Assembly (NCBI GenBank): GCA_029532625.1
Contig: JARFXM010000009.1
Coordinates: 248,001 to 312,000 of the forward strand
Source: Lomentospora prolificans
Lineage: Eukaryota; Ascomycota; Sordariomycetes; Microascales; Microascaceae
Length of the DNA stretch: 64,000 bases
Direction: 5' to 3'
Part shown: piece after piece, positions 35,648 through 46,602 of the stretch
Numbering within the stretch: the first letter of the stretch is position 1
Layout: each line of letters begins with the position of its first letter
Position numbers and translations under genes: made by a program
Notes under the pieces: generated by a model
Database searches by the model: none
Seen by the model: only the letters and a program-made list of their open reading frames with translations
Told to the model about the DNA's origin: nothing

Positions 35648-38519
35648 ATGAGGATCCTACAGCTCGGGGCCATTGGCCTCCTCTCATGGCAGGTCGCTGG
35701 CACAGCTCTTCCGGAAAGGGGTCCAGACTCGTATACGTCGAGGCTCGTCCCGCGATCACACGCGCTCCACGAGAGGCACTTGCCCGACCATACAAGGTTG
35801 TGGACGAGGAGGTCGAGGGCGGAAGCGAAAATGCTGCTGCCCGTCCGGATTGGACTGACACAGGAGAATCTCGACGAGGGACATAGGCGGCTTTGGGATA
35901 TGTAGGTAATTTGCGAGGTTAAGAACAGTAAATGGAGAGATGCTAAATACAATTTGCCGGAACCGTATAGATCCGACCCCAAATCCTCGAATTACGGGAA
36001 ACATCTATCCCCCAGAGATGTCGTCGACCTCTTTGCGCCGAAGGAGGATCGGGTGAAAGCAGTGACGGAATGGCTGGTAGCCGAGGGCATCACCGCGAGC
36101 CGAATATCGAGATCGCGGAACAAACAAGTAAGGACAGGTCTTTTTCTTCGTGAGGAAACGAAGCTAAAATGTAGACTAGTGGCTGCAATTCGATGCGACT
36201 GTTGAAGAGATTGAGGCGCTCTTATACGCCGATTTCCACGTCTATGAGCATGAAGGCTCTGGTGCTTTGAATGTCGCCTGTTCGGGGTAGGGTTTTCTAG
36301 ACTTAGAATCGTTACAGCGAGGACTAATTTGAGTTAGATACCACGTTCCGTCAAGCGTCCGAGAGCATATCGACTACATAACCCCCGGTATCAAACTCAT
36401 GCCCGATGAGGGCGTGGCAAGCCCGCAGCCAAAAAAGTGGGAACTACACAACAGGGAAGAGCTGCTCCGGCGAACCAAGCGAGTGGTGTCCGACGCAATC
36501 ATCAAAGCCGATTCTCCCGCAGAGCACAAGGCGCTAGCCATACCTACTCAGTATCCTGCTGATAGCAATTCAAAGGGAGTCGCTAGTGCGGGCATCACGG
36601 GCCAGGCGGATGATCAGGAGCCAGTACAAGACCCCTTACTTGTACCGCCAGATGGTGATTGCATATACGACGTAACGCCCGAGTGCATCAGAGGTACGGC
36701 ACGACAGAACCTAACGGTGTCCGCAACAATAACTTAGTTTTGGCAGCTCAGTATAACATCCCGGAAGGGACCAAGAACCGGACTGACAACAAGCTTGGAA
36801 TCTTCCAGGGTCTCAATATACGGTACTGGCAAGGAGATCTGGACCGATATTTTGGCGCTGTCGCACCGTGAGTGAATTCCCGCTTTCTTTTTCTTCTTTT
36901 TCCTTCTTTTTTTCCTTTTAGCCCCGTAGATCTGTTATTGACGGCCGCGGTGATAAGATGGGTTCCGAAAGGTTCACGTCCGCAGAATAACCTCGCCAAC
37001 GGTGCGATTGGGGAAACAGATGTGCAGGAGGAGTCCGGGGCGGAGGCCGTTATGGATTTCCAGCTCGGCATGTCCCTGGTATGGCCGCAGGAGACGGTCC
37101 TCTGGCACGTCGATGACCCGTGGTACGAGGAGCAACACACCAAGGATCCTCTCATATATAAAGGTTACTTCAACAGTGAGTGGCTTCCCTTTTCTCAGAG
37201 TCCAGGGGCTTTCTGCTGACAACCACAAGATCTCTTTAATGCACTCGACGGCAGCTACTGCGAATTCGAAGCGTATAACCAGACGGGTAACTGCGAAGAT
37301 CCCGACTGTCTGGACCCGAGCTATCCCAACTCCAACACTGGTGGATATGACGGCCCTTTGGCATGCGGTACCTTTGAACCCACAAACATAATTTCGATAT
37401 CCTACAGCGGCTCCGAGGCAAGCCTTCCTGCGTCATACCTACAAAGGCAGTGCGCGGAGATCATGAAGCTCGCACTGCAGGGAATTACGGTCGTAGTCTC
37501 GTCCGGTGACCACGGTGTTGGAAGTAACCGGCGCGATCCTCCTCCTCTTGGGTGCCTCGGAGAAAACTACGATGTGTTTAACCCCAACTTCCCGGGAAAC
37601 TGCCCGTACGTCTTATCCGTGGGGTCGACCGAGTGGAGGAAAAAGGTAACAGACGTAGAAGACGGTGAGTCTGGCGTTTTGCCCGGTGAAGGAGAGGGTC
37701 GTGACTCCGAAGCTCCACGAGGAGAGGGTGATCGGGACGAGCGGGAAGGAAGGGATGAGGACGGCGAAACCGGCGGCCGTGAGCGAAGAAACCAAAGGTG
37801 CAAGAAACGCCAGGAGCCGAAGCCGAAGCCGGTTCCACGATTCACGGGACCGTATGAGGAAGTTGCCACGAGTATTTTCTCCTCCGGCGGCGGCTTTTCC
37901 AACGTCTACCCAGTTCCGGAGTATCAAGTTACTCACCACGAAGCCTACTTCTCGACTCTGAAAGCCTCTAACATCACACTTGACGTCGAAGGCTACCATG
38001 GCGGTCCTGTAGATTACGAGACTATTGGAAGTGATGGTCTAAGGTTCAACAGGGCAGGGAGAGGATACCCAGACTTGTCGGCCATCGGGGACAATATTTA
38101 CGTGGTATTGCGCGGAACCCCAGTTCTCATGATGGGAACTTCCGCTTCAGCGCCAATCGTCGCGTCGATGCTAAACCTGGTGAACGAGGAACGGTTGGCG
38201 GCAGGAAAGAGTACGGTGGGATGGGTCCACCCTGTCCTCGTGAGTTGACCATCTGCCCGGACAAGAGGAGAGACTTTATACATGATAGACTAACGAACAA
38301 TAGTATTCACACCCCGAGATCTTTCAGGATATCACTCAGGGATGGAACCCAAACTGCATGTCCGGAGGCTTCCCGGCCGTCAAGGGCTGGGACCCGGTTA
38401 CCGGGCTTGGGTAAGTCGACATCAAACGACTGTGAAAGACTTACTGAGCGTAACTAATCGACCGACTTAGGACTCCGAAGTATCCAAAACTGCTTGAAGT
38501 TTTCATGAGTCTACCATAA
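35648..38519 (+). CDS. S53 (sedolisin/tripeptidyl-peptidase-like) secreted peptidase
   Basis: Nine exons: 35648-35901, 35971-36127, 36180-36286, 36338-36693, 36747-36867, 36958-37175, 37230-38239, 38304-38410 and 38471-38519. They give 792 aa, larger than usual for the family. All eight introns are 51-90 nt. The signal peptide is residues 1-20. The activation prodomain (SDPKSSNYGKHLSPRDV onward) covers about 65-200. The catalytic domain has Glu361 and Asp365 (EAVMD), oxyanion Asp498 (SSGDHGV) and nucleophile Ser709 (GTSASAP), followed by the calcium-site region (HPEIFQDIT, then GWDPVTGLG). These acid serine peptidases act outside the cell or in vacuoles. A charged insertion of about 64 residues (546-609) splits the catalytic domain. 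All catalytic residues are present. Confidence 0.88.
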
Positions 38520-38703
38520 TAAGACGAGGATTGAGGAGTGATACTTTAAATAGGATAGCATCTAGGACACAATAAAGACGGCCAGAAGACACAAGAACCG
38601 GTAAAATTTACCAAGATATAGCTATATACGCGCATCAGTATGTTGAAGAGAATTCGCTTTGGATTTAGGCTGGAATGAGAAGTCCTTCATCAACAATCTA
38701 CAA

Positions 38704-38788
38704 TCCCATATGGTGTAGTGGTTAGCATAACGCTCTCTCATCTAATGAGTGTTCAGCGTAGACCCTGGTTCGATTCCTGGTATGGGAG
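38704..38788 (+). tRNA. tRNA-Glu (anticodon CTC) with 13-nt intron
   Basis: The acceptor TCCCATA pairs with TATGGGA, and the T arm reads CCTGG-TTCGATT-CCTGG. The anticodon stem ACGCT/AGCGT is perfect once a 13-nt intron after position 37 is removed; the loop gives CTC. It follows the peptidase gene by about 185 bases. Confidence 0.93.
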
Positions 38789-38947
38789 AACATAAAGATT
38801 TCTTTTTTTGTCTTTTCGACGCGATTTTTATTTTTGGCCTAGCGAGTTGGCAAAAGATTAACGAATTCCGGGAACTTCTGCTTGCTTGGCCCTGAAAGGA
38901 CGGCAAAAAAAGAGATACTCTGAGAGGCTGTCGAAGGGACAAAAATT

Positions 38948-39019
38948 TGGACACACCCGGAATCGAACCGGGGACCGCCTCTATGCTAAAGAGGAATTAT
39001 ACCACTAAACCATGCGCCC
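38948..39019 (-). tRNA. tRNA-Ala (anticodon AGC)
   Basis: A 72-nt intronless cloverleaf. The acceptor GGGCGCA pairs with TGTGTCC and includes the G3-U70 pair that identifies tRNA-Ala. The anticodon arm is CCTCT-TTAGCAT-AGAGG, giving AGC. The discriminator is A. It lies convergent to tRNA-Glu, 160 bases away. Confidence 0.95.
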
Positions 39020-39228
39020 GTGATTATTGGTAGAGTGTGTAATAATTATTACTAAGAACCTTTGGCCTTGGAACACATCGACACTGCTTCCCTTTCCATC
39101 CTCCTGACAGTAATTTAATGGGATAATTAGCTGATATGTCTCGAGGTTATAAATCCTCGTAAATCTCAAGTTCTATTGATAGAAACGGAAAGAAATCAAA
39201 TACTGCTATATCCTCGTCTTACACTAAC

Positions 39229-40684
39229 TTACAACTCATCGTGCCCTCCATCGCTCTCCTCCTCAACCACACCAACAGGCTCGACCGGGTTCTTTGCAGG
39301 CTTGTCCGCCTTAGGCTCGCCATCCCACGGCGCCACCTTGCCTTGCGTTATATCCATAATGAACTGCTCCACGCTCGCAGCGGTCACTTCAACCCCTTCG
39401 TCCAGCGGGAACGCCTGCCAAGTGTGCGGGTTCTGGACAGCTACCACCCCGGACGCTCCCTTGCGGTGACCGACAGTGGTGGCCATCTCAGGATACTCGT
39501 TCACGTCGATTGTGACAAAGTTGAGGTATTCGCGGTACTTTTGAGCGAGGGGCCGTACGGAGGCTATATAGGCTTCCTTGTCCTCCTCGGAGTCGGTAAA
39601 GTAGTGGACCATCGATTTGCTCGCCTAGATGGGATACTCGTTAGCGCGAGGAGTGATTGCGGTTTAGCGAGCGGGAACGTATTTGTTTCATACCTTGACG
39701 AGACTGAGCTCCGTCCTCCGGTTCAGCTCACCGACCAGCGGCGCACCGCAGGCTTTTACAAAGGTTTCCATTGCAGGGACTTGGTTCAGATCCGGGCCTT
39801 CGTGGCCGAGGCCGTCGATGTTATTCTGGCACTTGAGGCTGGCGCGAGAACCTTGGGCGACGGTCTGGACTCCAAACGTGTACCGGTCGTGATACTGCTG
39901 GGCGACTGTCGCGAAGCGCTTATGTAGGAGCTCTGATTCCGGCTCGTCTGTGAGGGGCGGTAGGAGCCCGAGGATGACGACCTCGTCCGAAGTCATGAAA
40001 GTGGACTGGTTCTGCTCGGTTACTGGGACGATGGGCTCGCCGATACGTTTGGAGAACGAGATGATTCTGTTTGTCAACAATGTGTTAGTCGAGCCATGGA
40101 ACGTTATCATGGGCCGTCGCGGATTTTGGGTTTCGTACGGATCGGCCTTCCGAGGCCCGCGGTATCGCCGCACCACGTTGCCCCGGAGTTGAGCTCGTAT
40201 GGCGGGATGTGTGAGGACGTCCTGCTCGTAGCAGTATTTTGGGTGCTCGCTACAGTCGACAACGGCGGTGCGAGGGTGCCGCTTTTGGACCTTTTCCCAT
40301 TCGGGTTCTAGGCTTTTGCAGGATGATCTAGCGTCTTTGTAAGTGTTGCGCTTCTTCTGAATCGCGGGCTGGGCCTCGAGGAGCTTACAATTCGGGCTGG
40401 TAAAAAAGGCGGAGAGTTCGATGTTAGTCTTGCAGGTGTCGTATCAAGTCGTACAAGAGTCAACTCACCATTACAACTAATTTGACGACATTTATTAGCA
40501 TCGCCCTCTGACATTGGCATTTTTTTTTTTCCTTTTCGGACGACAACTTACAAGCTACCAACGTGCTTTCGTCGCTAGCAAACACCTTCTCGAGCTCGTC
40601 CGGCGTCGTAAAGGCCCATCCGAAGCTCGGCGACACCGCCACCGCGCTGGCACAGAGCAACAGTCGCAAGTAATTACTCAACAT
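39229..40684 (-). CDS. PDI-like ER protein without a CxxC site, HDEL end
   Basis: Six exons on the minus strand: 40684-40552, 40476-40469, 40396-40389, 40327-40139, 40066-39694 and 39624-39229. They give 368 aa. A signal peptide covers about residues 1-24, and the protein ends GGHDEL, an ER-retention signal. The thioredoxin-like fold reads STLVAFVMPELSSCKSLEPEW across two 8-nt microexons, then VVDCSEHPKYC and RRYRGPRKADP. The usual CGHC active site is replaced by a single Cys, so it should lack normal oxidoreductase activity. A second thioredoxin-like domain (YLNFVTIDVNEYPEM) precedes the C-terminus. The intron at 40067-40138 is stop-free and a multiple of three, so its removal rests on family fit. 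The likely role is ER chaperone or scaffold. It is divergent from the prolyl hydroxylase gene. Confidence 0.82.
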
Positions 40685-41374
40685 TGTGGCCGACTTTCAA
40701 AAACGATAGGGTATCAAGGTCAATGGTCGCGCCGCGTTTGTTGGAACTCGTACCTATCTACCAAGTCTTGAATCCGAGTCTCCAGAATAATCCGGGAAGA
40801 GGAATAAAAAGAAGAAATCAAAATCATGGATGCCAAAAAGCTCCCAAGCTCTCGAAACTCGTACCACCCCGCCATGGCCATGACGCTCGCACAGTTCCGC
40901 AGATCAGGGGCTCCCAGTCTTTGGCAAAACAAGGGTTCCAGTCGCCAAGAAACAGCCCGCAGCCAGCCAGGCGATGTATCGCCAGTTCGGCAGCGGTGGG
41001 GCCCGGACGTCCTCCGTGCGCACAAATCTCACCCTCCCGCGAACTCCTGATGTGTTTCACCCCCTTTCTCCCAGCGCTTCAGCGTGCCAGCTTCCCTGTC
41101 GATTGGCAACTGTCAATGGCCCCATGCTGGCTGGCGAAGGGAAAGGGGAGAGCCGAGAAGGAGGGCTTTTGTGGGGTTGGGGGGGGAGGTGATGAGATAA
41201 AAAGTTCAGAGCTCCCTTGGTTGTGATTTCCGCCGGCGCCGGATGTGAGCGGAGGGAGTTTGAAAGCTTCATGTTACTAGTGGTACCTTGAGCGGCTCTG
41301 ACCTTGTTTAGAGGTTGAATCTCAATTCTGGGAATATCAAATCTTAATAATTGCTCTTCCAACACTTCACAGAC
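40685..41374. promoter_or_regulatory. Divergent intergenic region, PDI-like / prolyl hydroxylase
   Basis: 690 bp separate the two start codons, so both promoters must lie here. I see no clear TATA box and no coding potential in either strand. Shared regulation is possible but not shown by the sequence. Confidence 0.45.
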
Positions 41375-42296
41375 ATGCCGCAATTACGACTAAAAACCCT
41401 CCTCGCCGCCGCGGCCATCTTCTCCACTGGCATCCTCGCCGAAGAACAGGACCAAAAGCCGCTTTCAGGAAGCGAAGCTCCCTACACCTGCACCCATCCT
41501 CCATACAAGATCCACCTCTTCTCGCACTCGCCGCTCGTCATCTACATCACCGACTTCATAACCCCCGAAGAGCGCGCGCACCTCCTCGACCTAGCGTAAA
41601 GCCCCCCCCTCCTTCTCCCTTTTTCTTCTTCCCAGCCCCATGGATCGCATGTATAAAAGAAAAAAAAAAAAGTAAAAAAAATTCCCCCATCTAACTAGCC
41701 CTCACAGCAAGGACAACTTCAAGCACTCAGCCATCAACACCGGCGCCGGCTCCACAATCGACAACAAGATCCGCACCTCCTCGTCCACCACGGTCCCCCT
41801 CGACGACCCCATCGTCCGCTGCATCGAATCGCGGGCCACGGCCTTCCAGGGCTTCGACACACCCGCCTCGCACGTCGAGCCCATCCAGCTGGTGCGCTAC
41901 TCTTCGGGCGAGCACTACCACTTCCACACGGATTGGTTCATCGACCCGGCGCACAGCACGGCGCGGCACGGGGGTCAGCGCGTGAGCTCCTTTTTCGGCT
42001 ATGTGGGCGTTGGGGAGGGCACGACGGGCGGCGGGACGAATTTTCCGATTCTGAATGCGCCGAGGGATGAGGCGTGGTGTCAGTTCATTGACTGTGATGA
42101 GGAGTACGAGCGGGGAGTTACTTTTAAGCCTATTGAGGGAAACGTGGTGTATTGGCAAAACGTTGGGGACAATGGCATGGGCGATGATCGGACGCTGCAT
42201 GCTGGGTTGCCGGTGACGTCTGGGTGGAAGGTGGGTATGAATATATGGACGAGGGAGGGCCCGCTGGGCCAAGATATCCGGGGCTCGTCGGCTTGA
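41375..42296 (+). CDS. Secreted prolyl 4-hydroxylase-like 2-oxoglutarate/Fe(II) oxygenase
   Basis: Two exons, 41375-41595 and 41708-42296, give 269 aa. The 112-nt intron has a GTAAAG donor and a CTAAC branch site. The signal peptide is about residues 1-22. The double-stranded beta-helix core holds the iron ligands His147 and Asp149 (YHFHTDWF) and distal His238 (TLHAGLPV), plus Lys248, which binds 2-oxoglutarate (GWKVGMNIW). A short N-terminal domain precedes it (YITDFITPEERAHLLDLA). The pattern is that of the prolyl 4-hydroxylase alpha subunit catalytic domain. The protein has no ER-retention end of its own, so retention could depend on a partner. Substrate proteins are unknown. Confidence 0.9.
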
Positions 42297-42655
42297 TGTT
42301 GGGAAAAGAACAATGAAGCCATCATCATTGATCCATGGATAACAGTGTAAGACTGTACTGAGCAATGAATTGGAGCTAACACGCGAATTGCGCAAAACGT
42401 GCAAGTTACAAGACAACCTCTGCTGTCGAGCCCCGAGTCTCACGTCTCTCTCATGGTGCATCCCAAAGCCTTGAAGCACCCAACCCCGTGCATGTTCCCT
42501 CCCATATGCGGCCAATGCTATAAAAAAAAAAAAAAAAAAAAAAAGTTCCCCATCCTATCTATGCGATCCCGAAAGAAAATGAAGAAGAAGAAAAACACAA
42601 CAAAAGATATGCACTAGAAACCCAAGAGGAGGAAAACAGCCACAGTCTCTGTCGT
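42297..42655. other. Convergent intergenic region
   Basis: 3' flanks of the hydroxylase (+) and the aspartic protease (-). A poly-A run of about 22 lies near 42523-42544. No gene is seen. Confidence 0.6.
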
Positions 42656-44432
42656 TTAGCACATCCCCTTCGTCTGACCAACATCTCCAAAACTCTTTCC
42701 CACCTCGGTCACCTCCGATCCGCAGTCACGGTAGTTCTGCATCCACAAGCTGTGTGTCGACTGGTCATAAACGACTTGGAAGAAGAAAAGAAGAAAAAAA
42801 GACGTCAACATTGAATCGAAGCGACAAGGGCAATTCATAGTTATCAAGAGTCCACTCACTGTAGGTTCCCCGCAGGAATGTGTTCCCAAGAATGGCATCA
42901 TCCGCTCCCTGCTGCACCCCGAGACTGCACGTGTTATCCTGCAACTTGAGGAAAAAGTCGTAGTAGCTGACCCTGATGACGAGTTGGTCGTTGTTGAAGC
43001 CGAAATTGAACGTCCCCGGCTGGTCTCGCAAGGCGCAGTCGACCTTGTACTCGCCCGACTCGAACCATGACCCAAACGTTTCGGCTATGGAGTCCACCAT
43101 CGCAGGGGGCAGGTAGCTATAAGTGACGCCGGTATCGACCAGGACGTTCATCGGGGCCGAACTCCCGGGAGACCAAAACGACGTCTTCGCACCGGAAGGC
43201 GCGGTGTATCCGAAGGAGCTGACGTTTACACGGTAACTGGGACATTTCCTCGTTAGCAGGGGCCAAAGACCGTTTTTCTTTTTCTTTTTTCTTTTTTTTT
43301 TTATCCCGCGTGCGGGGTTTAAAAGTCGAACACGGCGCTCTTACTTTACGTAGTTGGGCGGCTGCTGCGCAATCGGCGGCCAGATGGGAATGGCCTTGAG
43401 GAACCCGCTGTACCTCGCTCGGTTGACACCGCCAAAGACCATTTCGCTGGTGCCTTCGCCCTGGCCGCCGAGAGACACGCTGTAGATGGGGGCGTTGATG
43501 AGGTCGTACTTGACTAGGGAGTCGAGGATGTTGGAATAGCCAATGGTGTACCCCATGCCGTAACCCAGACCGATGATCCCGGACACGGCGAAGCTCGAGT
43601 CGGTCGCCATGCCAAACTTTTGCCGTATTCCTACGTCCTCGTCTGGAAAAAAAAAAAATATCTGTCAGAAAAACAGATCTGGGGTTCTTCCTAGGAACTC
43701 GCCTGCGTGGCCGCCATCTACTCACTCCGAAAGTATATCCTGTCCTCGTAGTACATCCCGTTCACCCGTCCAGTTCCATATGTGAAATCAAACGGCTCGT
43801 TCCGCGTGACTGCGAGCTCCGAATTCTCGGGACGGTACACGCCATTCACGGCGCAAAGGTATGGGCTTGCCGCCTTTTCGCAATTGGGATTCACCCATGT
43901 TTCGAAGGATCCACTGTCCGGCATTAGTTTGACTGCCTGTGGCGGATCTCCGACCTCGACTGCCTAGTCGTTAACAATGGTGTTCGTCCGAGACGGATCC
44001 AAGACGCCCGGAGATGAACTTACCCTCCATAAAATACAGATAACCTCTGTAATCCTCCAAATGCTTCCAGTTCCACTTGTCCCTCCTATCCAATCTTTCC
44101 TCCTCCTCCTCCTCCTCCTCCTCCTCCTCGCCACCAAGCTTCGCCTTTCTCCTTCGAGACTTGTGTTGCCATCTTCTCCTTCCGGGGGCAGTGGCATTCA
44201 CCTCTGTTTGCTGAAGGGCATACCTCAGAACCTTGCCACCAGCCCTGTTAGAAGTGGAGTTCCCTGCTGCATCGGTGCCATCTTGACGGCGTTGGTGTTC
44301 TGTGGAAGATCCAGAGAGCGGAAAGTGAGGGTGCGAGGCGCGAGCCACTGCGGCAGCCGTTTGGGGCGAGGAGGGGTCAGCTAAACTGAGGGCGGCGAGC
44401 AGGACGATCAGCGTAGATGTTGTCGAGACCAT
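42656..44432 (-). CDS. Secreted pepsin-family aspartic protease
   Basis: Five exons on the minus strand: 44432-44024, 43959-43726, 43642-43345, 43236-42860 and 42774-42656. They give 478 aa. The signal peptide is about residues 1-18. A long basic and acidic propeptide follows, including 11 consecutive Glu (102-112). The mature enzyme starts near residue 130 with YLYFMEVEVGDPPQ. The first catalytic Asp151 lies in PDSGSFETW, the second, Asp348, in LVDTGVTYSYLP. Both are slight variants of the usual DTGS/T. LGNTFLRGTYIVYDQ and a Cys pair near the end fit the A1 family, close to the barrierpepsin/yapsin-like secreted group. No GPI signal is seen. Joining exon 1 to exon 2 uses the GGCAG acceptor, because the AG seven bases earlier would break the frame. 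Confidence 0.87.
44098..44130. repeat. (TCC)n trinucleotide repeat, codes poly-Glu
   Basis: About eleven TCC/CTC units in a row. On the minus strand they encode the poly-glutamate run in the propeptide of the aspartic protease. The repeat is in frame, so length changes would alter only the number of Glu residues. Confidence 0.9.
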
Positions 44433-46573
44433 ATTGTCATGATTATTTTCGAAACCGGTAAGAAGGGTATATGACGTGGGGCGGCAGAGAGAAAGAGACC
44501 GAGGTGGGTGAGTGGGAAGATTCGGCGCTATATACAAGAAGAGGCTGTACCATTCGAATAATGCATCAGCTCATTGCTCGTTCCCTCAGACAAGATTCGG
44601 CTTCAAGCGTCGTCCAGAAAGCCCGCCCACTCAGATGGGGCGTACCGGGTTCGTTCGCCGGCTGGGGCCCCCCGGCTCCAGGACAGGTGCGCTCCTGGTC
44701 ACAGTCGCTTCGTGAAGGAGGGTATAGTCATGCCAGGGGCAGCGTCCGAGATGTTGGTCCTCGACGGTGTTGGTCTCGCCAGTTCGATGTGTACCGAGCA
44801 CACGGGTCTCTTCGCTTCGTGTTGGTGGCGGTGGTGGCAGACGGAGATGAGAGGATGGTGTGCGAGTAGTTAAAGTCGGCTTGGTATGCGGTTGGTTCGA
44901 GACGCGAGGCGGATATGCCTCGACTATGTAAGTGACGAGACGATATCACATAGTAGGAGGGTGGCGCGGCGAGGGACTAAACAACGCTACGACACGTTGG
45001 ATGCGTAGACCGGCTGTCCGCCCGCGTTTTTCTGGACTTTGAAGGGAAGAGAATGGATAGTAGGAGACAAGAAGGAAGAGGGAGGAAAAGAAAAAGGAAA
45101 CGGGAAAAAAAAAAGAAAAAAGAAAAAAGAAATCCACTTGGTAATGGATAAATGGACAAGGAAAAAGTGAGGAAACGAAAAGGCACTAATACGTGGACGA
45201 GGGCGGGCTGAGATTTCACGAACCAGGGAAAAGGTTGAAAGCAAGCAATACGATCGGTCTTTTCTATCTTTCTTCTTCTTCTTCCCGCTCTAGTTTAGCT
45301 CGCCAGCAAGAAGAGGAATGGAAAGGAGATAATGCGCAAACGCGAGGAAAAGGAGGGAAAGCATGGCCTCTCTCTGTCCCTGGACGCCGGTTCCTTAAAG
45401 ATCAAGCAAATCCTTCAATATCTCGAGCGGGACGGATAGAGCCCGCCAAGGAAAGATTGGCCCATAGAAGCGGAGAGTGGGTGATGCTATAGTTTCAATT
45501 AAACCCGATAGGCGGCGCAGGTTAAGCACAGAACAGCCCCATACTTTACGATATGCACCAGCGAGGCCCAGAGAGGGAAGAGCGAAAATGGCGCTCTCTA
45601 CAGAGACACAAGAGACACACACACAGATGGAGAGAGAGAATGTAATGTATGCGAGCGTGCGGGTACTGCTTTTGCTCTTTGGCTCTCTCACCGTCTCTGC
45701 CTCTCGCTCACTCAAAGCGTTGCTTCCAGCTGGCGCTCGAGATTAATGATGCAGCATTGTACCGGGCATACCGCAAGGAGGGAAAATGACGGGAATCGAG
45801 TGCGAAAAGGGGGGAAGGATGAAGGCTGGATTACATTCTTCGCCAAAGCAGGGTTGAATGAGCTGCATCTGCGTCGCCTGGTTCATGACCGTCTCTCTTC
45901 GGTCTTCCGGATTTTATTTAGTGTGGTACGTTTTCCCACCGTCATAAAGTGGAAAGATCAAGAGACGAGCTTGTCGTGGTGTTCCTGATTTGATATATTC
46001 AACTGGAATCTAAGTCCCTGATGGAATTAGTCCTCGCTATTTCTCCCGGAATTCCTCAATGCAAGGGAAAAGAAAGCTAAAGCAAGAGGAAGACGGATCT
46101 CCAGGACGAGCGAGCCACAAAGGACGAGTCGAGAGGTATAACAAGGTAAGTTAATAATACCCTTAATATGGAGGGAATAAGGGCAGGTAAAAGCCAGCGT
46201 AATATTATATGAACCCCAATCTTGTCAATCTTGGGGTGGCGGGCGGATAAAATACATTGGATCAGCTCCAGTCTGTGCCGGGCCACACCACGCAGCCAGC
46301 TTGCCAGGCAAAGGGATTTGGACACTTAACAGAAAAAAAGGAACACTGGGCGGAAGAGAGCGAGAGAGGCCAGAGATGGACAGGCACACCACTTTCATGC
46401 AAGATCCATCAGATGGGAGAGCCAACACCCGCCTCCACACAAGTGTTTGGCCCGCTCCCCAATCTCATTCCTCTCCAATTTTCCTTTTGTCCTGTTCGGT
46501 GAGTCGGGGAGAATAGAGGCATGCTCATTTTGCTGACCACCCGTGTATTAAGCGCTCGAGTCAGGCCCTGGGA

Positions 46574-46602
46574 AGAGAGAGAGAGAGAGAGAGAGAGAGA
46601 AG
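46574..46602. repeat. (GA)n dinucleotide repeat
   Basis: About 14 uninterrupted GA units, flanked by further purine-rich sequence. No coding role is seen. Confidence 0.9.

Noticed and set aside
39241..39927. 228-codon plus-strand frame
   Set aside because: Antisense to exons 5 and 6 of the PDI-like gene and crosses its intron without splice logic.
41727..42515. 262-codon open frame on the minus strand
   Set aside because: Antisense to the prolyl hydroxylase exon 2, Arg-rich and without domains; shadow frame.
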